A stretch of DNA of 64,000 bases from Prochlorococcus sp. MIT 1341 (GTDB taxonomy: Bacteria; Cyanobacteriota; Cyanobacteriia; PCC-6307; Cyanobiaceae), in NCBI RefSeq assembly GCF_034092415.1, contig NZ_CP139304.1, positions 1,534,001-1,598,000 of the forward strand, in the 5' to 3' direction. The first letter of the stretch is position 1, and every line of letters starts with the position of its first letter. The notes beneath the pieces are model-generated. The model was not told the DNA's origin. It saw only the letters and a list, made by a program, of their open reading frames with translations, and did not search any database. This document shows positions 21,407-33,862 of this stretch, piece after piece. A program made the position numbers and the translations under genes.

Positions 21407-22195
21407 TTAGCTAATAAGCTCTGAATATTGAATTAGATCTTCGGTACAGCTTAGGATTATGTCTGTGCCAGCACATTTTAGTTGCCTTTCATAAGCTTTT
21501 CTTTCTTCTTTTTTGCTTTCCCCATGAAGATGTGGTGGTGCGACAGCAAGGCTTTTAAATAGTTGATTAGGAATTCGTTTCTGAGCATTTTTAACTGTTA
21601 AAACATCAGCAACGGTATCTCCTAAATAAGCAATAACTGGAGCTTCTTTGCCTAATTCTTGCTTTAAAAGTGACTGGGCTATCCTTAATAATCCAGTTGG
21701 ATCAGGTTTGCTTGGGGCGTCTTCCATGGCAATTAAAGGAGGGTCTTTGAGCCCAAGTCGATCTTCCAAAATAAACTTTGCAGATGGCCTTTCAGCCCCG
21801 CTTAGGAATCCCCATGAAAATCCTTTTTGAGTTAGAGAATTAAAAAAATTATTTTTTATCAATAGTGGTTCGTTACATATATAGCCTTTCCAATTCTTGC
21901 TGTTTCCATTCGGGTCGCCACCGAAGTAGAAATTGCTAAACACCCTTACAAGTTCAGATTGAATTGGTAATTCTTTATCTAAAGCCTCTTTCTTTTTATG
22001 CCGTTTTATTAATTCCATGCTTGCATCCCAGTCATTATTCCAAGTCCCCTCTGCTTTTAAAACATCGATTTCGTTAGTTGTGGGCTTATATCGAACAAAG
22101 TGATAAACCGTTTCCTTTATTGCTAGCCGATAGCTTCTGGATACATCACGGATCACGCCATCGATGTCAAATAGCAGTATGCCTTTAGGGTCCAG
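21407..22195 (-). CDS. HAD-family phosphatase with an unusual start codon
   Basis: A HAD hydrolase like the TIGR01548 group found in cyanobacteria. Motif I, LLFDIDGVIRD, motif II SG in WGFLSGAERPS, the Lys in SKPDPTG and the C-terminal YLGDTVADVLT are present. The first standard start, GTG at 22156, falls inside motif I and would remove both catalytic Asp residues. Upstream the frame is open only to a TAA at 22220-22222 and holds no ATG, GTG or TTG. Translation must therefore begin at a near-cognate codon; CTG at 22195 is my choice, and CTG at 22177 or ATA at 22180 are alternatives. The substrate is unknown. Confidence 0.75.
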   Translation of the reverse strand: MDPKGILLFDIDGVIRDVSRSYRLAIKETVYHFVRYKPTTNEIDVLKAEGTWNNDWDASMELIKRHKKKEALDKELPIQSELVRVFSNFYFGGDPNGNSKNWKGYICNEPLLIKNNFFNSLTQKGFSWGFLSGAERPSAKFILEDRLGLKDPPLIAMEDAPSKPDPTGLLRIAQSLLKQELGKEAPVIAYLGDTVADVLTVKNAQKRIPNQLFKSLAVAPPHLHGESKKEERKAYERQLKCAGTDIILSCTEDLIQYSELIS

Positions 22196-22228
22196 AGTGA
22201 AAAAGGTGTTGCAGGGCTGTTAGGTTAG

Positions 22229-22768
<540 letters not shown>

Positions 22769-22793
22769 GGTTAAGATTTGGTATTTCCAACTA

Positions 22794-23465
22794 CTACTGA
22801 GTGGACATAGCATCATTATTGAATTGCTGTTCAGCAATGATTGTTGCAGAGACTTCATAGAGTTCCTTTGCAATTTTGTGGCTGATTGTGAATGTATTGA
22901 TTCCCTCTGAAGCCAGTTCAATGATTTCTTTTGGGTTGCGTATGCTTGCTACTAAAAGTTTGCATGTGCTCCCTAGGCCATCTAATACTTTTTGCATTCT
23001 TTTGAGTTCTTGAATCCCATCAACGCCAAGATCGTTTATTCGACCTAGGTAAGGAGCTATGTAACTTGCCCCAAGCCCTGATGCAATAATTATTTGTTTA
23101 GCGTCGTAGCACGCTGTCAGAGTGACTGAGATACCTTTTTCGATTAGTACCTTTGCGGCTTGACTGCCAGTAAAAGTTACAGGAATTTTGACGTATATTT
23201 TTAGTTGTTTTGTTTTTAAGAGGTCTAATTGGGATCCGCAGAGGACAAGTTCCCTTTGACTTCTTCCCCAGGCTTGTAGATGAAGCTCTTTATATCCTAA
23301 TGATTCCGCATGCTTAGCTAGTTTCTTTAATTGTTCAATTCGACATGACTGTTTTGCACGACGGAGTAGAGAGGGATTTGTTGTGATCCCCGAAAACAGC
23401 CCTGTTGATGTTAGTTCTTCCCAAACTTTTGGGTCTCCATTATCTATAAGCAGCTGCAAACTCAT
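22794..23465 (-). CDS. Transaldolase / fructose-6-phosphate aldolase-like protein
   Basis: A 223-residue TIM-barrel aldolase of the short transaldolase family: it has GITTNPSLL near the N-terminus, the Schiff-base Lys in IYVKIPVT near residue 92 and ASYIAPYLGRIND after it. The family cleaves or transfers dihydroxyacetone units. Whether it is a true transaldolase or an aldolase on another sugar phosphate cannot be told. It sits between the PSRP-3 gene and atpC on the atpC strand, 38 bases after it. Confidence 0.8.
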   Translation of the reverse strand: MSLQLLIDNGDPKVWEELTSTGLFSGITTNPSLLRRAKQSCRIEQLKKLAKHAESLGYKELHLQAWGRSQRELVLCGSQLDLLKTKQLKIYVKIPVTFTGSQAAKVLIEKGISVTLTACYDAKQIIIASGLGASYIAPYLGRINDLGVDGIQELKRMQKVLDGLGSTCKLLVASIRNPKEIIELASEGINTFTISHKIAKELYEVSATIIAEQQFNNDAMSTQ

Positions 23466-23503
23466 TTATTGAAAACAATTTTTGAGGAACTCTCTTTTGT
23501 TGT

Positions 23504-23917
23504 TTATTGGCGTTCGTTTCTTGTTGCTTGAGCTCTTGCACGGGCCCTGTTGAGATTTTGTTGTGCCTTTAATTTGTCCGTTGATGTTGGTTGGTCTGCC
23601 TGTTTATTGAATTCAGCTTTGGCTTTTTCTAGCTCCAAATCAGCAGAGTTTGTATCTATATCACTTCCTAGCTCTGCTCCATTAACTAAAACCGTTACAT
23701 CATCATTCTCTACTTCAGCAAAACCACCCATTAACGCTATTGAATCCCACTTGCCATTGGCCAGCACCCTTAAAACCCCTATATCAATAGCAGTAACCAA
23801 AGAGATATGCCCTGGAAGGATTCCTATTAAACCAGTGGTGCTAGGAAGAATCACCTCGTCGGCAGTGCCGTCGAAAACGCTCTTGTCGGGCGCCAGCACT
23901 CTGAGGGTGAGGGTCAT
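23504..23917 (-). CDS. atpC: ATP synthase subunit epsilon
   Basis: The rotor-foot subunit that also inhibits ATP hydrolysis. The 137-residue protein has the N-terminal beta-sandwich (LTLRVLAPDKSVFDGTADEV, GLIGILPGHISLVTAIDIG) and two C-terminal helices rich in Lys, Ala and Arg. It lies 84 bases after atpD, the standard cyanobacterial beta-epsilon unit apart from the main atp cluster. Confidence 0.96.
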   Translation of the reverse strand: MTLTLRVLAPDKSVFDGTADEVILPSTTGLIGILPGHISLVTAIDIGVLRVLANGKWDSIALMGGFAEVENDDVTVLVNGAELGSDIDTNSADLELEKAKAEFNKQADQPTSTDKLKAQQNLNRARARAQATRNERQ

Positions 23918-24001
23918 TTTGAAAAAGATTTAAGTGGAATTGGAGAAGCTTGATGGAGCATCTTTTCTAGGAAAGATGCTTTTAATTTGGAGTTTAGACC
24001 T

Positions 24002-25531
<1,530 letters not shown>

Positions 25532-25615
25532 TTACCACCGCAAGGTACAAGCTTGCTAAAGGTACGGTCACCCGCACAGGTCGGCTATGGTCGCCCAGCT
25601 GTTGTAGGACATAGG

Positions 25616-25642
25616 TTGGCGGTCTTCGGTGTTGAGTGCTAA
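25616..25642 (+). promoter_or_regulatory. Degenerate CIRCE-type operator before groES
   Basis: CIRCE is TTAGCACTC-N9-GAGTGCTAA, bound by the HrcA repressor. Here the right arm GAGTGCTAA (25634-25642) is perfect, the spacer is exactly nine bases, and the left arm reads TTGGCGGTC (25616-25624), matching six of nine positions. The position, 57 bases before the groES start, fits an operator in the promoter or leader. The decay of only one arm suggests weakened or lost HrcA control. Confidence 0.6.
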
Positions 25643-25698
25643 CTCGCTCCCGTTGGCGGCGTTTAAGCGCCCAAGTTGTTGCTCTTTAATCCCCCCCT

Positions 25699-26010
25699 AT
25701 GGCTGCTGTTTCTCTCAGCGTCTCCACTGTTAAGCCACTTGGAGACCGCATTTTTGTAAAAGTATCTGAATCTGAGGAGAAGACTGCTGGAGGCATTCTT
25801 TTGCCTGATACTGCTAAGGAAAAGCCTCAGGTTGGTGAGGTTGCACAGGTTGGTCCAGGCAAAAGAAATGATGATGGTTCTCGCCAGTCTCCAGAGGTTG
25901 GAATTGGCGACAAGGTTCTTTACAGCAAGTATGCAGGAACTGACATCAAGCTTGGTCGTGATGAGTATGTTCTTTTGTCAGAAAAAGACATCTTGGCTGT
26001 AGTTAATTGA
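25699..26010 (+). CDS. groES: Co-chaperonin GroES
   Basis: Caps the GroEL folding chamber. The 103-residue protein has [12 protein letters not shown] at the start, the mobile loop [18 protein letters not shown] and the roof segment. It is directly followed by groEL after 58 bases and preceded by a CIRCE-like site, so it heads a heat-shock operon. Confidence 0.98.
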   Translation: MAAVSLSVSTVKPLGDRIFVKVSESEEKTAGGILLPDTAKEKPQVGEVAQVGPGKRNDDGSRQSPEVGIGDKVLYSKYAGTDIKLGRDEYVLLSEKDILAVVN

Positions 26011-26035
26011 TCTTCTGACTTCACTTAACTTTTAA

Positions 26036-27703
<1,668 letters not shown>

Positions 27704-27737
27704 TGAGTTTCTCTCATCAATAAAAGATAAAAAATAT

Positions 27738-27767
27738 AAGGACCGGTTTTTCGCCGGTCCTTTTTTA
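27738..27767 (+). terminator. Rho-independent terminator after groEL
   Basis: AAGGACCGG (27738-27746) pairs perfectly with CCGGTCCTT (27754-27762) around a seven-base loop, and the descending arm runs into a T tract ending at 27766. It is the clearest intrinsic terminator of the window and closes the groESL operon. Confidence 0.93.
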
Positions 27768-27912
27768 TTCATTCACCCTCAATTAGGAAAATCAGGAGTC
27801 AAATGTTTGCTGGGTATTTTTTTAGCTAAGCTATTAAGTTTACAGAAAAAGTATATTTCTTTCTAAGATTTAAGTGAGGATTTTTTAAGCATTATGAGTC
27901 GTAAAGGGTTTT

Positions 27913-28143
27913 CTAGCTTAGCCATCCTGCGCTGAGGATTATTGCTAGGCTCAGGAAAATAGCCAAAAATATCCAGGTGACTCTATTTAGGGTTGCTTCC
28001 GCACTGCTGGCGCTTGTAAACATTGTACTTCCACTAGCAGCTAGTCCGCCCATGCCATCACCTTTTGGGCTGTGAAGTAAAACTAATAAGATTAGGAGCA
28101 CTCCAGATGCTGCCCATACCCAGGTAAGAATTGAAGTAATCAT
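27913..28143 (-). CDS. secG: Protein translocase subunit SecG
   Basis: The small accessory subunit of the SecYEG channel. It has 76 residues with two membrane helices (about 5-23 and 53-73) joined by the polar HSPKGDGMGGLAASGSTMF loop, the typical SecG signature. It lies 58 bases downstream of gpmI on the same strand. Confidence 0.93.
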   Translation of the reverse strand: MITSILTWVWAASGVLLILLVLLHSPKGDGMGGLAASGSTMFTSASSAEATLNRVTWIFLAIFLSLAIILSAGWLS

Positions 28144-28201
28144 AATGAATTAATTTTATCAATCATTGGTTTGCTTTGCCTGAGAGACAAACATGTTTTA
28201 T

Positions 28202-29836
28202 TCAGACTGGCTGAGCTAATTTAGGGTTAATTGTTACTGTAGGACTAATTTCAATTAGTGAGAGTCCTGTCATCTCAACTGGTTTTGGTAGTCCTAGAAG
28301 TTGAAGGATTGTTGGAGCAATATCTGCTAACCCTCCACCGGTCCTTAATTGAATTGAATTGCCTTGCCCTATGACTTTTCTTTTTTCTCCTTCAATAAGG
28401 ATTGCTGGAACAGGATTTGTAGTATGTGCAGTCCATGCTTGACCGTCAGGCCCTTCCATAAGCTCTGCATTTCCATGGTCAGCAGTAATTAATAATGCTC
28501 CACTCATTTTCCCCGTTGAATCCAATAGTCTTCCAAGACATTTATCGACAGTAGAGATAGCTTGTTGTGTTGCGCCCATAATGCCTGTATGTCCAACCAT
28601 ATCTGGGTTTGCATAATTAATCACCACTAGAGAATAAAGTCCACTTTCAATTGCTTTGGTGCAGCTATCTGTAAGGGCTTCTGCAGACATGGCTGGTGAT
28701 AAGTCATATGTAGCGACTCGCGGAGAAGGAACCAGGTGTCTGTCTTCTCCTTCCAGAGGTTGTTCGATCCCGCCATTTAAGAAATATGTTACATGCGGGT
28801 ATTTTTCTGTTTCTGCTGTCCTGTATTGACGAAGCCCATGTTCAGAGATGACTTGACCGAGAAGGTTCTCGAGAGGGTCTGGAGGGAATACGACATCAAC
28901 ATTTAGGTTTGGTTCATACTGGGTGAATGTGACGATGTTGAGTGCAGGTTGGGAATCACGAGGAAATGCAGAAAAGCTTTCAGCTGTTAGGGCTTGTAAA
29001 AGTTGTCGAGCACGATCTGGACGAAAATTGAATATCACCAGTCCATCTCCATCTTCAAGAGAGTCTTTTGAGAGCTTTATAGGCTCAATAAATTCGTCTG
29101 TAACTCCTTCTGCATAGCTTTTCTCTAGCAATTCTTTAGGAGATTCATCTTTAACAGTTATTTGAGGATTTGTGAGTAGATTGTATGCCTTTTGCGTTCT
29201 CTCCCATCGATGATCACGGTCCATTGCCCAATACCTACCACACATGCTTGCTAATTTGCCTACTCCTGTTAGAGCAATTACTTCTTGAATTTGCTCAAGA
29301 TAATAGGCAGAACTTTTTGTTGGAGTATCGCGGCCATCAGTGATGGCATGGACAATAACTTTTTGGAGACCGGTTGCACTAGCCCATTTCAATAGACCGC
29401 AAAGATGATTGAGATGACTATGTACTCCACCATCTGAACAGAGTCCTAAAAGATGCAAGGTTTTGCCGGATCGCCTTAATTTTCTTGCAAGATTGGAAAG
29501 TGCTTTCGTTTCACCTAGTCTTTGATTTTCTACAGTTTTTGTAATTCTTACCAATTCTTGCTGAATTATTCTCCCAGCCCCGATGGTTAAGTGCCCTACC
29601 TCAGAGTTGCCCATTTGTTCTTCTGGCAGGCCTACGTCTTCTCCACTTGCTTGGATAAGAGTGTGTGGGTAGGCCTGCCACAAGGAATCCATTATTGGAG
29701 TATTGGCAGTCTTAATTGCATTGTGATCGGAGTTTTCGCTGTAACCCCAGCCATCAAGAATCGCCAATACAACAGGCGCTACTTGCTCGGAACTTATTGA
29801 TCTCCTGAGCTGATTTTGGGCATTTTGATCAGCCAA
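28202..29836 (-). CDS. gpmI: 2,3-bisphosphoglycerate-independent phosphoglycerate mutase
   Basis: Interconverts 3- and 2-phosphoglycerate through a phosphoserine and two Mn2+. The metal site begins in [12 protein letters not shown], the catalytic Ser is in [12 protein letters not shown], and the later ligands are in [13 protein letters not shown] and ITADHGNAE. The 544-residue length is normal. It starts with TTG preceded by AAGGA at suitable spacing. secG follows on the same strand. Confidence 0.96.
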   Translation of the reverse strand: MADQNAQNQLRRSISSEQVAPVVLAILDGWGYSENSDHNAIKTANTPIMDSLWQAYPHTLIQASGEDVGLPEEQMGNSEVGHLTIGAGRIIQQELVRITKTVENQRLGETKALSNLARKLRRSGKTLHLLGLCSDGGVHSHLNHLCGLLKWASATGLQKVIVHAITDGRDTPTKSSAYYLEQIQEVIALTGVGKLASMCGRYWAMDRDHRWERTQKAYNLLTNPQITVKDESPKELLEKSYAEGVTDEFIEPIKLSKDSLEDGDGLVIFNFRPDRARQLLQALTAESFSAFPRDSQPALNIVTFTQYEPNLNVDVVFPPDPLENLLGQVISEHGLRQYRTAETEKYPHVTYFLNGGIEQPLEGEDRHLVPSPRVATYDLSPAMSAEALTDSCTKAIESGLYSLVVINYANPDMVGHTGIMGATQQAISTVDKCLGRLLDSTGKMSGALLITADHGNAELMEGPDGQAWTAHTTNPVPAILIEGEKRKVIGQGNSIQLRTGGGLADIAPTILQLLGLPKPVEMTGLSLIEISPTVTINPKLAQPV

Positions 29837-29920
29837 GCTTCCTTGATGTGCTGTTTCTAATTATCAAACTACTTCTTTTGGGGCCTTAGATATGGAATTG
29901 TTTTCACTTCTGTCAGGTTT

Positions 29921-29957
29921 TGCGCATCCTTTGCTTTTGCCTAAGAAAGGATGCGCA
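29921..29957. repeat. Perfect 12-bp inverted repeat upstream of pyrR
   Basis: TGCGCATCCTTT (29921-29932) pairs perfectly with AAAGGATGCGCA (29946-29957) around a 13-base loop, in the short gap between the divergent gpmI and pyrR genes. It ends 26 bases before the pyrR start. There is no T run after it in the pyrR direction. It may be an operator or a leader RNA hairpin. Confidence 0.7.
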
Positions 29958-29982
29958 TAAAATTTCCTTGAGGGGACTAAAA

Positions 29983-30525
29983 ATGCCTGAGGAAAACAGA
30001 GAAGCAAGAGTCGAGATACTTTCCTCAGAAGAGTTGGGAAGAACTCTTGCGCGTCTTGCTTCCCAAGTCTTTGAGACAGTAACTGATAGTAAGGAACTAA
30101 TTTTGTTGGGTATTCCAACTAGAGGAATTCATCTCTCAAGAGTTTTAGCTTTGCAGCTTGAGAAACTTACGGGCCATAAGATAGATCAAGGTAGTGTTGA
30201 TCCAACTTTTCATCGGGATGACATTGGCAGAATCGGCAAAAGGATGGCTCAACCCAATGATTTACCTCCAACAATAGAAGGTAGGCAGATTGTTTTAGTA
30301 GATGATGTGATTTTTACCGGTCGAACAATAAGAGCATCTTTGGAAGCATTGCAGGCTTGGGGAAGGCCAAAGAGGATTATGTTGCTTGTAATGGTTGATA
30401 GGGGCCATAGGGAAGTACCTGTTCAGCCGGATTTCTGTGGTCGAATAGTCCCTACTCGTAGGACCGAAAATATTGAATTGCGCCTTAAAGATTTAGATGA
30501 AGAAGAAGGGGTCTATCTTTGTTGA
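29983..30525 (+). CDS. pyrR: PyrR-like uracil phosphoribosyltransferase / pyrimidine regulator
   Basis: A 180-residue PRTase with the PRPP loop IVLVDDVIFTGRTIRA, the MVDRGHREVP segment and IPTRGIHL that mark PyrR. PyrR proteins can bind pyr mRNA leaders and also make UMP from uracil; which role applies here is not visible. The start at 29983 is set by a GAGGGGA ribosome site seven bases upstream. A 12-bp inverted repeat lies just before it. It converges on the Hsp70-like gene. Confidence 0.9.
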   Translation: MPEENREARVEILSSEELGRTLARLASQVFETVTDSKELILLGIPTRGIHLSRVLALQLEKLTGHKIDQGSVDPTFHRDDIGRIGKRMAQPNDLPPTIEGRQIVLVDDVIFTGRTIRASLEALQAWGRPKRIMLLVMVDRGHREVPVQPDFCGRIVPTRRTENIELRLKDLDEEEGVYLC

Positions 30526-30552
30526 AAGAAACACTTATAGAAGTTTTGGAGA

Positions 30553-32160
30553 TCATCGCACTGTAGATAGGTATTTGGGGCCAATCTTCTTCCCAGTACG
30601 TAAGTCTTCCCCTTCTAGTATTAATTTCGCTTCTTCGTTGATTCTGAACTGAAGCTTTAGGCAATCTTCGCCAGGTTGGGCATTAGGGTTCAGAGATAGA
30701 GAGATTGCTTCTTTTGGCAAAGCAGAAATAAGAGGTTCATCTGAGAGTGATTTAATTCTTGGCATTCCTTTGTTATAAATAACTTCATGGCTTCCTTGGT
30801 TCTCGGGTTCCCCAAGAAGAATCTCTAGATTTGATTGATTTAGATGGCTCGCCGCAAGAACTATCTCTAGATTCTTAGTGGTTGGCCAAGTTTGACCTCT
30901 TACAAATAAAGGATGCCATATATGTTTTTCACTTCGTTGTTCCCAAATACGAAGTGAAATACCTCGCTGAAGTACATCTCTTACTTGAACACCTGGTGTT
31001 AGTCCCAAGGCTCCAATTGCCACAGCCTGAATAGGTGGAGGGGTAATTAATGGGGCTGGCTTTGTAGTGTTTTTTAACCATTCTTTTAGGACAAGAACCC
31101 TTGATCCTCCTCCAACGGCAATCACCCCATGAATGTTATTAAGATTGCATCCATTTCGTCTACCACCAGCAAGTGTTTCTTCTAGAAGTTTACTTAAAGT
31201 AGTGAGTAATTCTTTTCTGACTAGTAACTCATTAAGATCATTAATGTTGAGCTTTAGAGCAGTCCCTTTTAGTGTTTTTTTGTTCATAACTATTTCAGTA
31301 AGTATTTCCGAATTTTTAAGGTTTGAGTTGCTTAGACGGCATTTGAGTCTCTCTGCTCCATTTAGCAGGTCTTCGGAAAGAATGTTGTCTGGATATAGGT
31401 GATTTGCAATCCATCTATCTAGATCTCTACCTCCCAGACGAATCCCAGACTTCCCAAGAACTTTTGCGGTACGAATATTTTGTCGACTTTTGTCAAAGAG
31501 ATCTTCTCCATTGAATCTAATTAACTCTGCAATTGGTGCGATTTTCCCTTCTCCCCCCTCAATTGCAACTAGAGAGATGTCTATTGTGCTTCCGCCAAAA
31601 TCACAAACAAGAATTTTGGACCCATGAGGCATTCCTGCTCCTAAGGCAGCAGCCGTGGGCTCATCAACAATGGCAATTTCTTTCACAGGAAGCTGAGAAC
31701 ATACTTTGTTAAGCCAGGTTCTATATGCACGGTAGCTTTCTATGGGTGTAGTAAGAACGAGCCTTTTAACCTCAATGTTTTTTGGTAAATGCTTCCAAAT
31801 CTCTTTTAAAAGTATTTCCCCTGATTGTTCTGGAGAAAGCAGTTTCTCCTTTTGTGATTCTTCATGAGGCTTTCCTATCCACCTTTTGAAATCTCTAAAA
31901 AGATGCGGATCATTTTGCCCATACAGTCCTGAAGAAATGATTTGATTCCCGACTAATAAGTTTGGAACACTGTTTGGGTTGTACCAAACAAGGCTAGGGA
32001 TCTCACCCTTAATTCTAGAAATAGGTGGAATGTCAAGTAGGCGAGGCCGACTTTCGCTTTCTCCTTGGAATGCGACAACTGTTGTTGTATTCCCAAGGTC
32101 TATCGCAAGAGTGCCACTCTGCTTTGAAATCTGAAGCTTTTCCTCTGTCCTTGGTGACAT
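30553..32160 (-). CDS. Hsp70 (DnaK)-like ATPase, divergent
   Basis: A 535-residue Hsp70/actin-fold protein. Phosphate 1 is LAIDLGNTTTVVAFQG, the connecting EPTAAALGAG is clear, phosphate 2 is ILVCDFGGSTIDISL, and the adenosine motif is IAVGGGSRVLVLKEW. The C-terminal part of about 150 residues is a shortened substrate-binding-like region without the helical lid or an EEVD tail. It is too divergent to be the main DnaK. A start at ATG 32160 is preferred to GTG 32166. It is divergent from a small gene and convergent with pyrR. Confidence 0.83.
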   Translation of the reverse strand: MSPRTEEKLQISKQSGTLAIDLGNTTTVVAFQGESESRPRLLDIPPISRIKGEIPSLVWYNPNSVPNLLVGNQIISSGLYGQNDPHLFRDFKRWIGKPHEESQKEKLLSPEQSGEILLKEIWKHLPKNIEVKRLVLTTPIESYRAYRTWLNKVCSQLPVKEIAIVDEPTAAALGAGMPHGSKILVCDFGGSTIDISLVAIEGGEGKIAPIAELIRFNGEDLFDKSRQNIRTAKVLGKSGIRLGGRDLDRWIANHLYPDNILSEDLLNGAERLKCRLSNSNLKNSEILTEIVMNKKTLKGTALKLNINDLNELLVRKELLTTLSKLLEETLAGGRRNGCNLNNIHGVIAVGGGSRVLVLKEWLKNTTKPAPLITPPPIQAVAIGALGLTPGVQVRDVLQRGISLRIWEQRSEKHIWHPLFVRGQTWPTTKNLEIVLAASHLNQSNLEILLGEPENQGSHEVIYNKGMPRIKSLSDEPLISALPKEAISLSLNPNAQPGEDCLKLQFRINEEAKLILEGEDLRTGKKIGPKYLSTVR

Positions 32161-32207
32161 GCTCACGAGTATTGCCAGGTTGTGTTTGTAAGAAGTTAGT
32201 TGTGATT

Positions 32208-32492
32208 ATGGATAAGCTTCAACAGCTTGTTTTTTCCTTTTACAGAGAGAATCTAAATATTCAGGAACAACTTGAACCACTACGTTATTGCAGGATGACT
32301 AGGAGTTGGGGAACTATACGTGTTGAATGCTTGGATGTTGAGCATTTGGAGGTAGTAAGTGATTTAGTGGGCTATATAAGGCCGCCTTTGGCAGCTTTAG
32401 GTCTTGGTAGGAAGATTGTTTTGAGGTCACCTGGTTCCATTCAAAGGTCTTATCCCATCAAAATTCCTTTTCATAGTGATCTTCTCGCTTAA
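32208..32492 (+). CDS. Conserved hypothetical protein (94 aa)
   Basis: A soluble 94-residue protein: MDKLQQLVFSFYRENLN, then CRMTRSWGTIRVECLDVEHL and a C-terminal GRKIVLRSPGSIQRSYPIK. No motif I can assign. It begins a run of small co-directional genes (this, rpoZ, DUF1818) with short gaps. GTG at 32202 is a possible start two codons upstream. Confidence 0.65.
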   Translation: MDKLQQLVFSFYRENLNIQEQLEPLRYCRMTRSWGTIRVECLDVEHLEVVSDLVGYIRPPLAALGLGRKIVLRSPGSIQRSYPIKIPFHSDLLA

Positions 32493-32539
32493 AAAGAAAG
32501 CCTCTGTCAATTAAAATAATTAAAAACAGGTGCTCCTAA

Positions 32540-32767
32540 GTGCTCAAAGCAAGTGTCGATTCACAGGATCTAGCAACCAGAGGTGAGAGCCTAATTCGGC
32601 ATTCTCCTAATCGCTATCTCACTACTGTTCGGATAGCATTTCGAGCCAAGCAAAGGAGATTTGATGATTTTGATGGTCTTTTAGAGGAATCCAGTATCAA
32701 GCCAGTTCATAGAGCCATTGTTGAATTAAGTGATGAGCAGGATCAGCCAGATTTGCTTCCTGGCTAA
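32540..32767 (+). CDS. rpoZ: RNA polymerase omega subunit
   Basis: Omega helps assemble the core enzyme around beta'. The 75-residue protein has the cyanobacterial omega pattern: [35 protein letters not shown], and a tail ending [11 protein letters not shown]. It starts with GTG and is followed by the DUF1818 gene after four bases. Confidence 0.9.
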   Translation: MLKASVDSQDLATRGESLIRHSPNRYLTTVRIAFRAKQRRFDDFDGLLEESSIKPVHRAIVELSDEQDQPDLLPG

Positions 32768-32771
32768 ATAA

Positions 32772-33152
32772 GTGATTCAAAATGAGGGCCCTGGTTGGCG
32801 AATATCTCGAGATTCAATGCGAGGGGAGTTCCAATTTTTAATTGGAGGTAATGGTTGGGCGTTTGAGCTTACAGAACCCGAGTGGTGTGTATTGGTGGCA
32901 ATAATTTCCGAGCTAACGAGTCAACACAATCAACTTCAAGAGCAATTAATGCCTGAAGAGCTTGTTTCCTTAGAGATTGAGAAGGGAAGCTGGTGGGCTT
33001 CCTTAGATGGAGACACAAATGATTGGAGCCTCCAGATTGTTTTTCAGTCAACGGAATCCGGGGTTAGAGGTTTTGAGGCTCATTGGCCACAGCCATCGGC
33101 AAAAGCAGTTGCAGAAGCTGTGAGAACCATTTGGGATTCTCCTACTGATTAG
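32772..33152 (+). CDS. DUF1818 family protein
   Basis: A 126-residue protein of the cyanobacterial DUF1818 family (GPGWRISRDSMRGEFQFLIGG, WAFELTEPEW, SLQIVFQ and a Trp-rich C-terminus). No function is established. It starts with GTG four bases after rpoZ and should be cotranscribed with it. Confidence 0.8.
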   Translation: MIQNEGPGWRISRDSMRGEFQFLIGGNGWAFELTEPEWCVLVAIISELTSQHNQLQEQLMPEELVSLEIEKGSWWASLDGDTNDWSLQIVFQSTESGVRGFEAHWPQPSAKAVAEAVRTIWDSPTD

Positions 33153-33212
33153 CGAGACTTATTAATAGCTTGTTAACGATATTCCCCTGACTTTTACTTG
33201 TTATTGCACAGC

Positions 33213-33266
33213 TTTTCCACAGTTTATTACCTTCGCGGCCTTTTTATGGCTAGAACATGTGGAAAA
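33213..33266. promoter_or_regulatory. Pair of inverted DnaA-type boxes
   Basis: TTTTCCACA at 33213-33221 matches the cyanobacterial DnaA box; its exact reverse complement TGTGGAAAA is at 33258-33266, 36 bases further, in the 288-base gap between DUF1818 and DUF2811. An overlapping CCTTTTT...AAAAAGG hairpin is also possible. Two boxes do not make an origin, and no dnaN or dnaA gene is near; DnaA-linked transcription control is one option. Confidence 0.5.
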
Positions 33267-33440
33267 AGGATCTAGAGAGTGTTTTCCTCTTGACTTAAAT
33301 CATGAATTCATCCCTTTAGTGATGGATATGCAGCGCTATGCTCTAATTACTTTTTCAGCATTGGATTCTCATTTTGAGAATTGCTTAGATCAGTAAAATC
33401 ACATCTACTTGACTGAGGGCAAGAGTTGTGAGGAACTAGT

Positions 33441-33755
33441 GTGACTTCAAGAGAAAAGAAGATGCAAAGTTCAGATGTAAGTCCTCTCACCAATGGACTA
33501 GTGAATGAAGCTCCATTAAATGTTTGCGAGGACTCAAATCAGCAAGTGAATGAAGGAGTTGTAAGCTTTCAGACAGAGTTGCCTGTTGCTTTGCAGTCTG
33601 CGATGGCAGCATTTATTGAACGCTATCCAAATTGGGATCAATACCGTTTAATCCAGGCTGCCCTTGCAGGGTTTTTGGTTCAAAATGGTGCGGTCTCCAG
33701 GTCAATTACCCGATTGTACGTAGGTAAAATGTTCTCTTGCGATTCTCTGGTGTAA
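33441..33755 (+). CDS. DUF2811 family protein
   Basis: A 104-residue protein whose last 65 residues fit DUF2811: VSFQTELPVALQSAMAAFIE, RYPNWDQYRLIQAALAGF and LVQNGAVSRSITRLYVGKMF. The first 40 residues are polar and probably flexible. Starts at GTG; ATG 33462 is an alternative. The function is unknown. Two DnaA-type boxes lie upstream. Confidence 0.8.
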   Translation: MTSREKKMQSSDVSPLTNGLVNEAPLNVCEDSNQQVNEGVVSFQTELPVALQSAMAAFIERYPNWDQYRLIQAALAGFLVQNGAVSRSITRLYVGKMFSCDSLV

Positions 33756-33862
33756 CCCTTTTTATTAACGGAACCATGAAGAATTTAGTAATACTTTCAC
33801 TCTAATTATTGTGATATTGGTTAAGCGTAGTCTGATCTTTTTCTATTGAAGTGTATTAGCTT

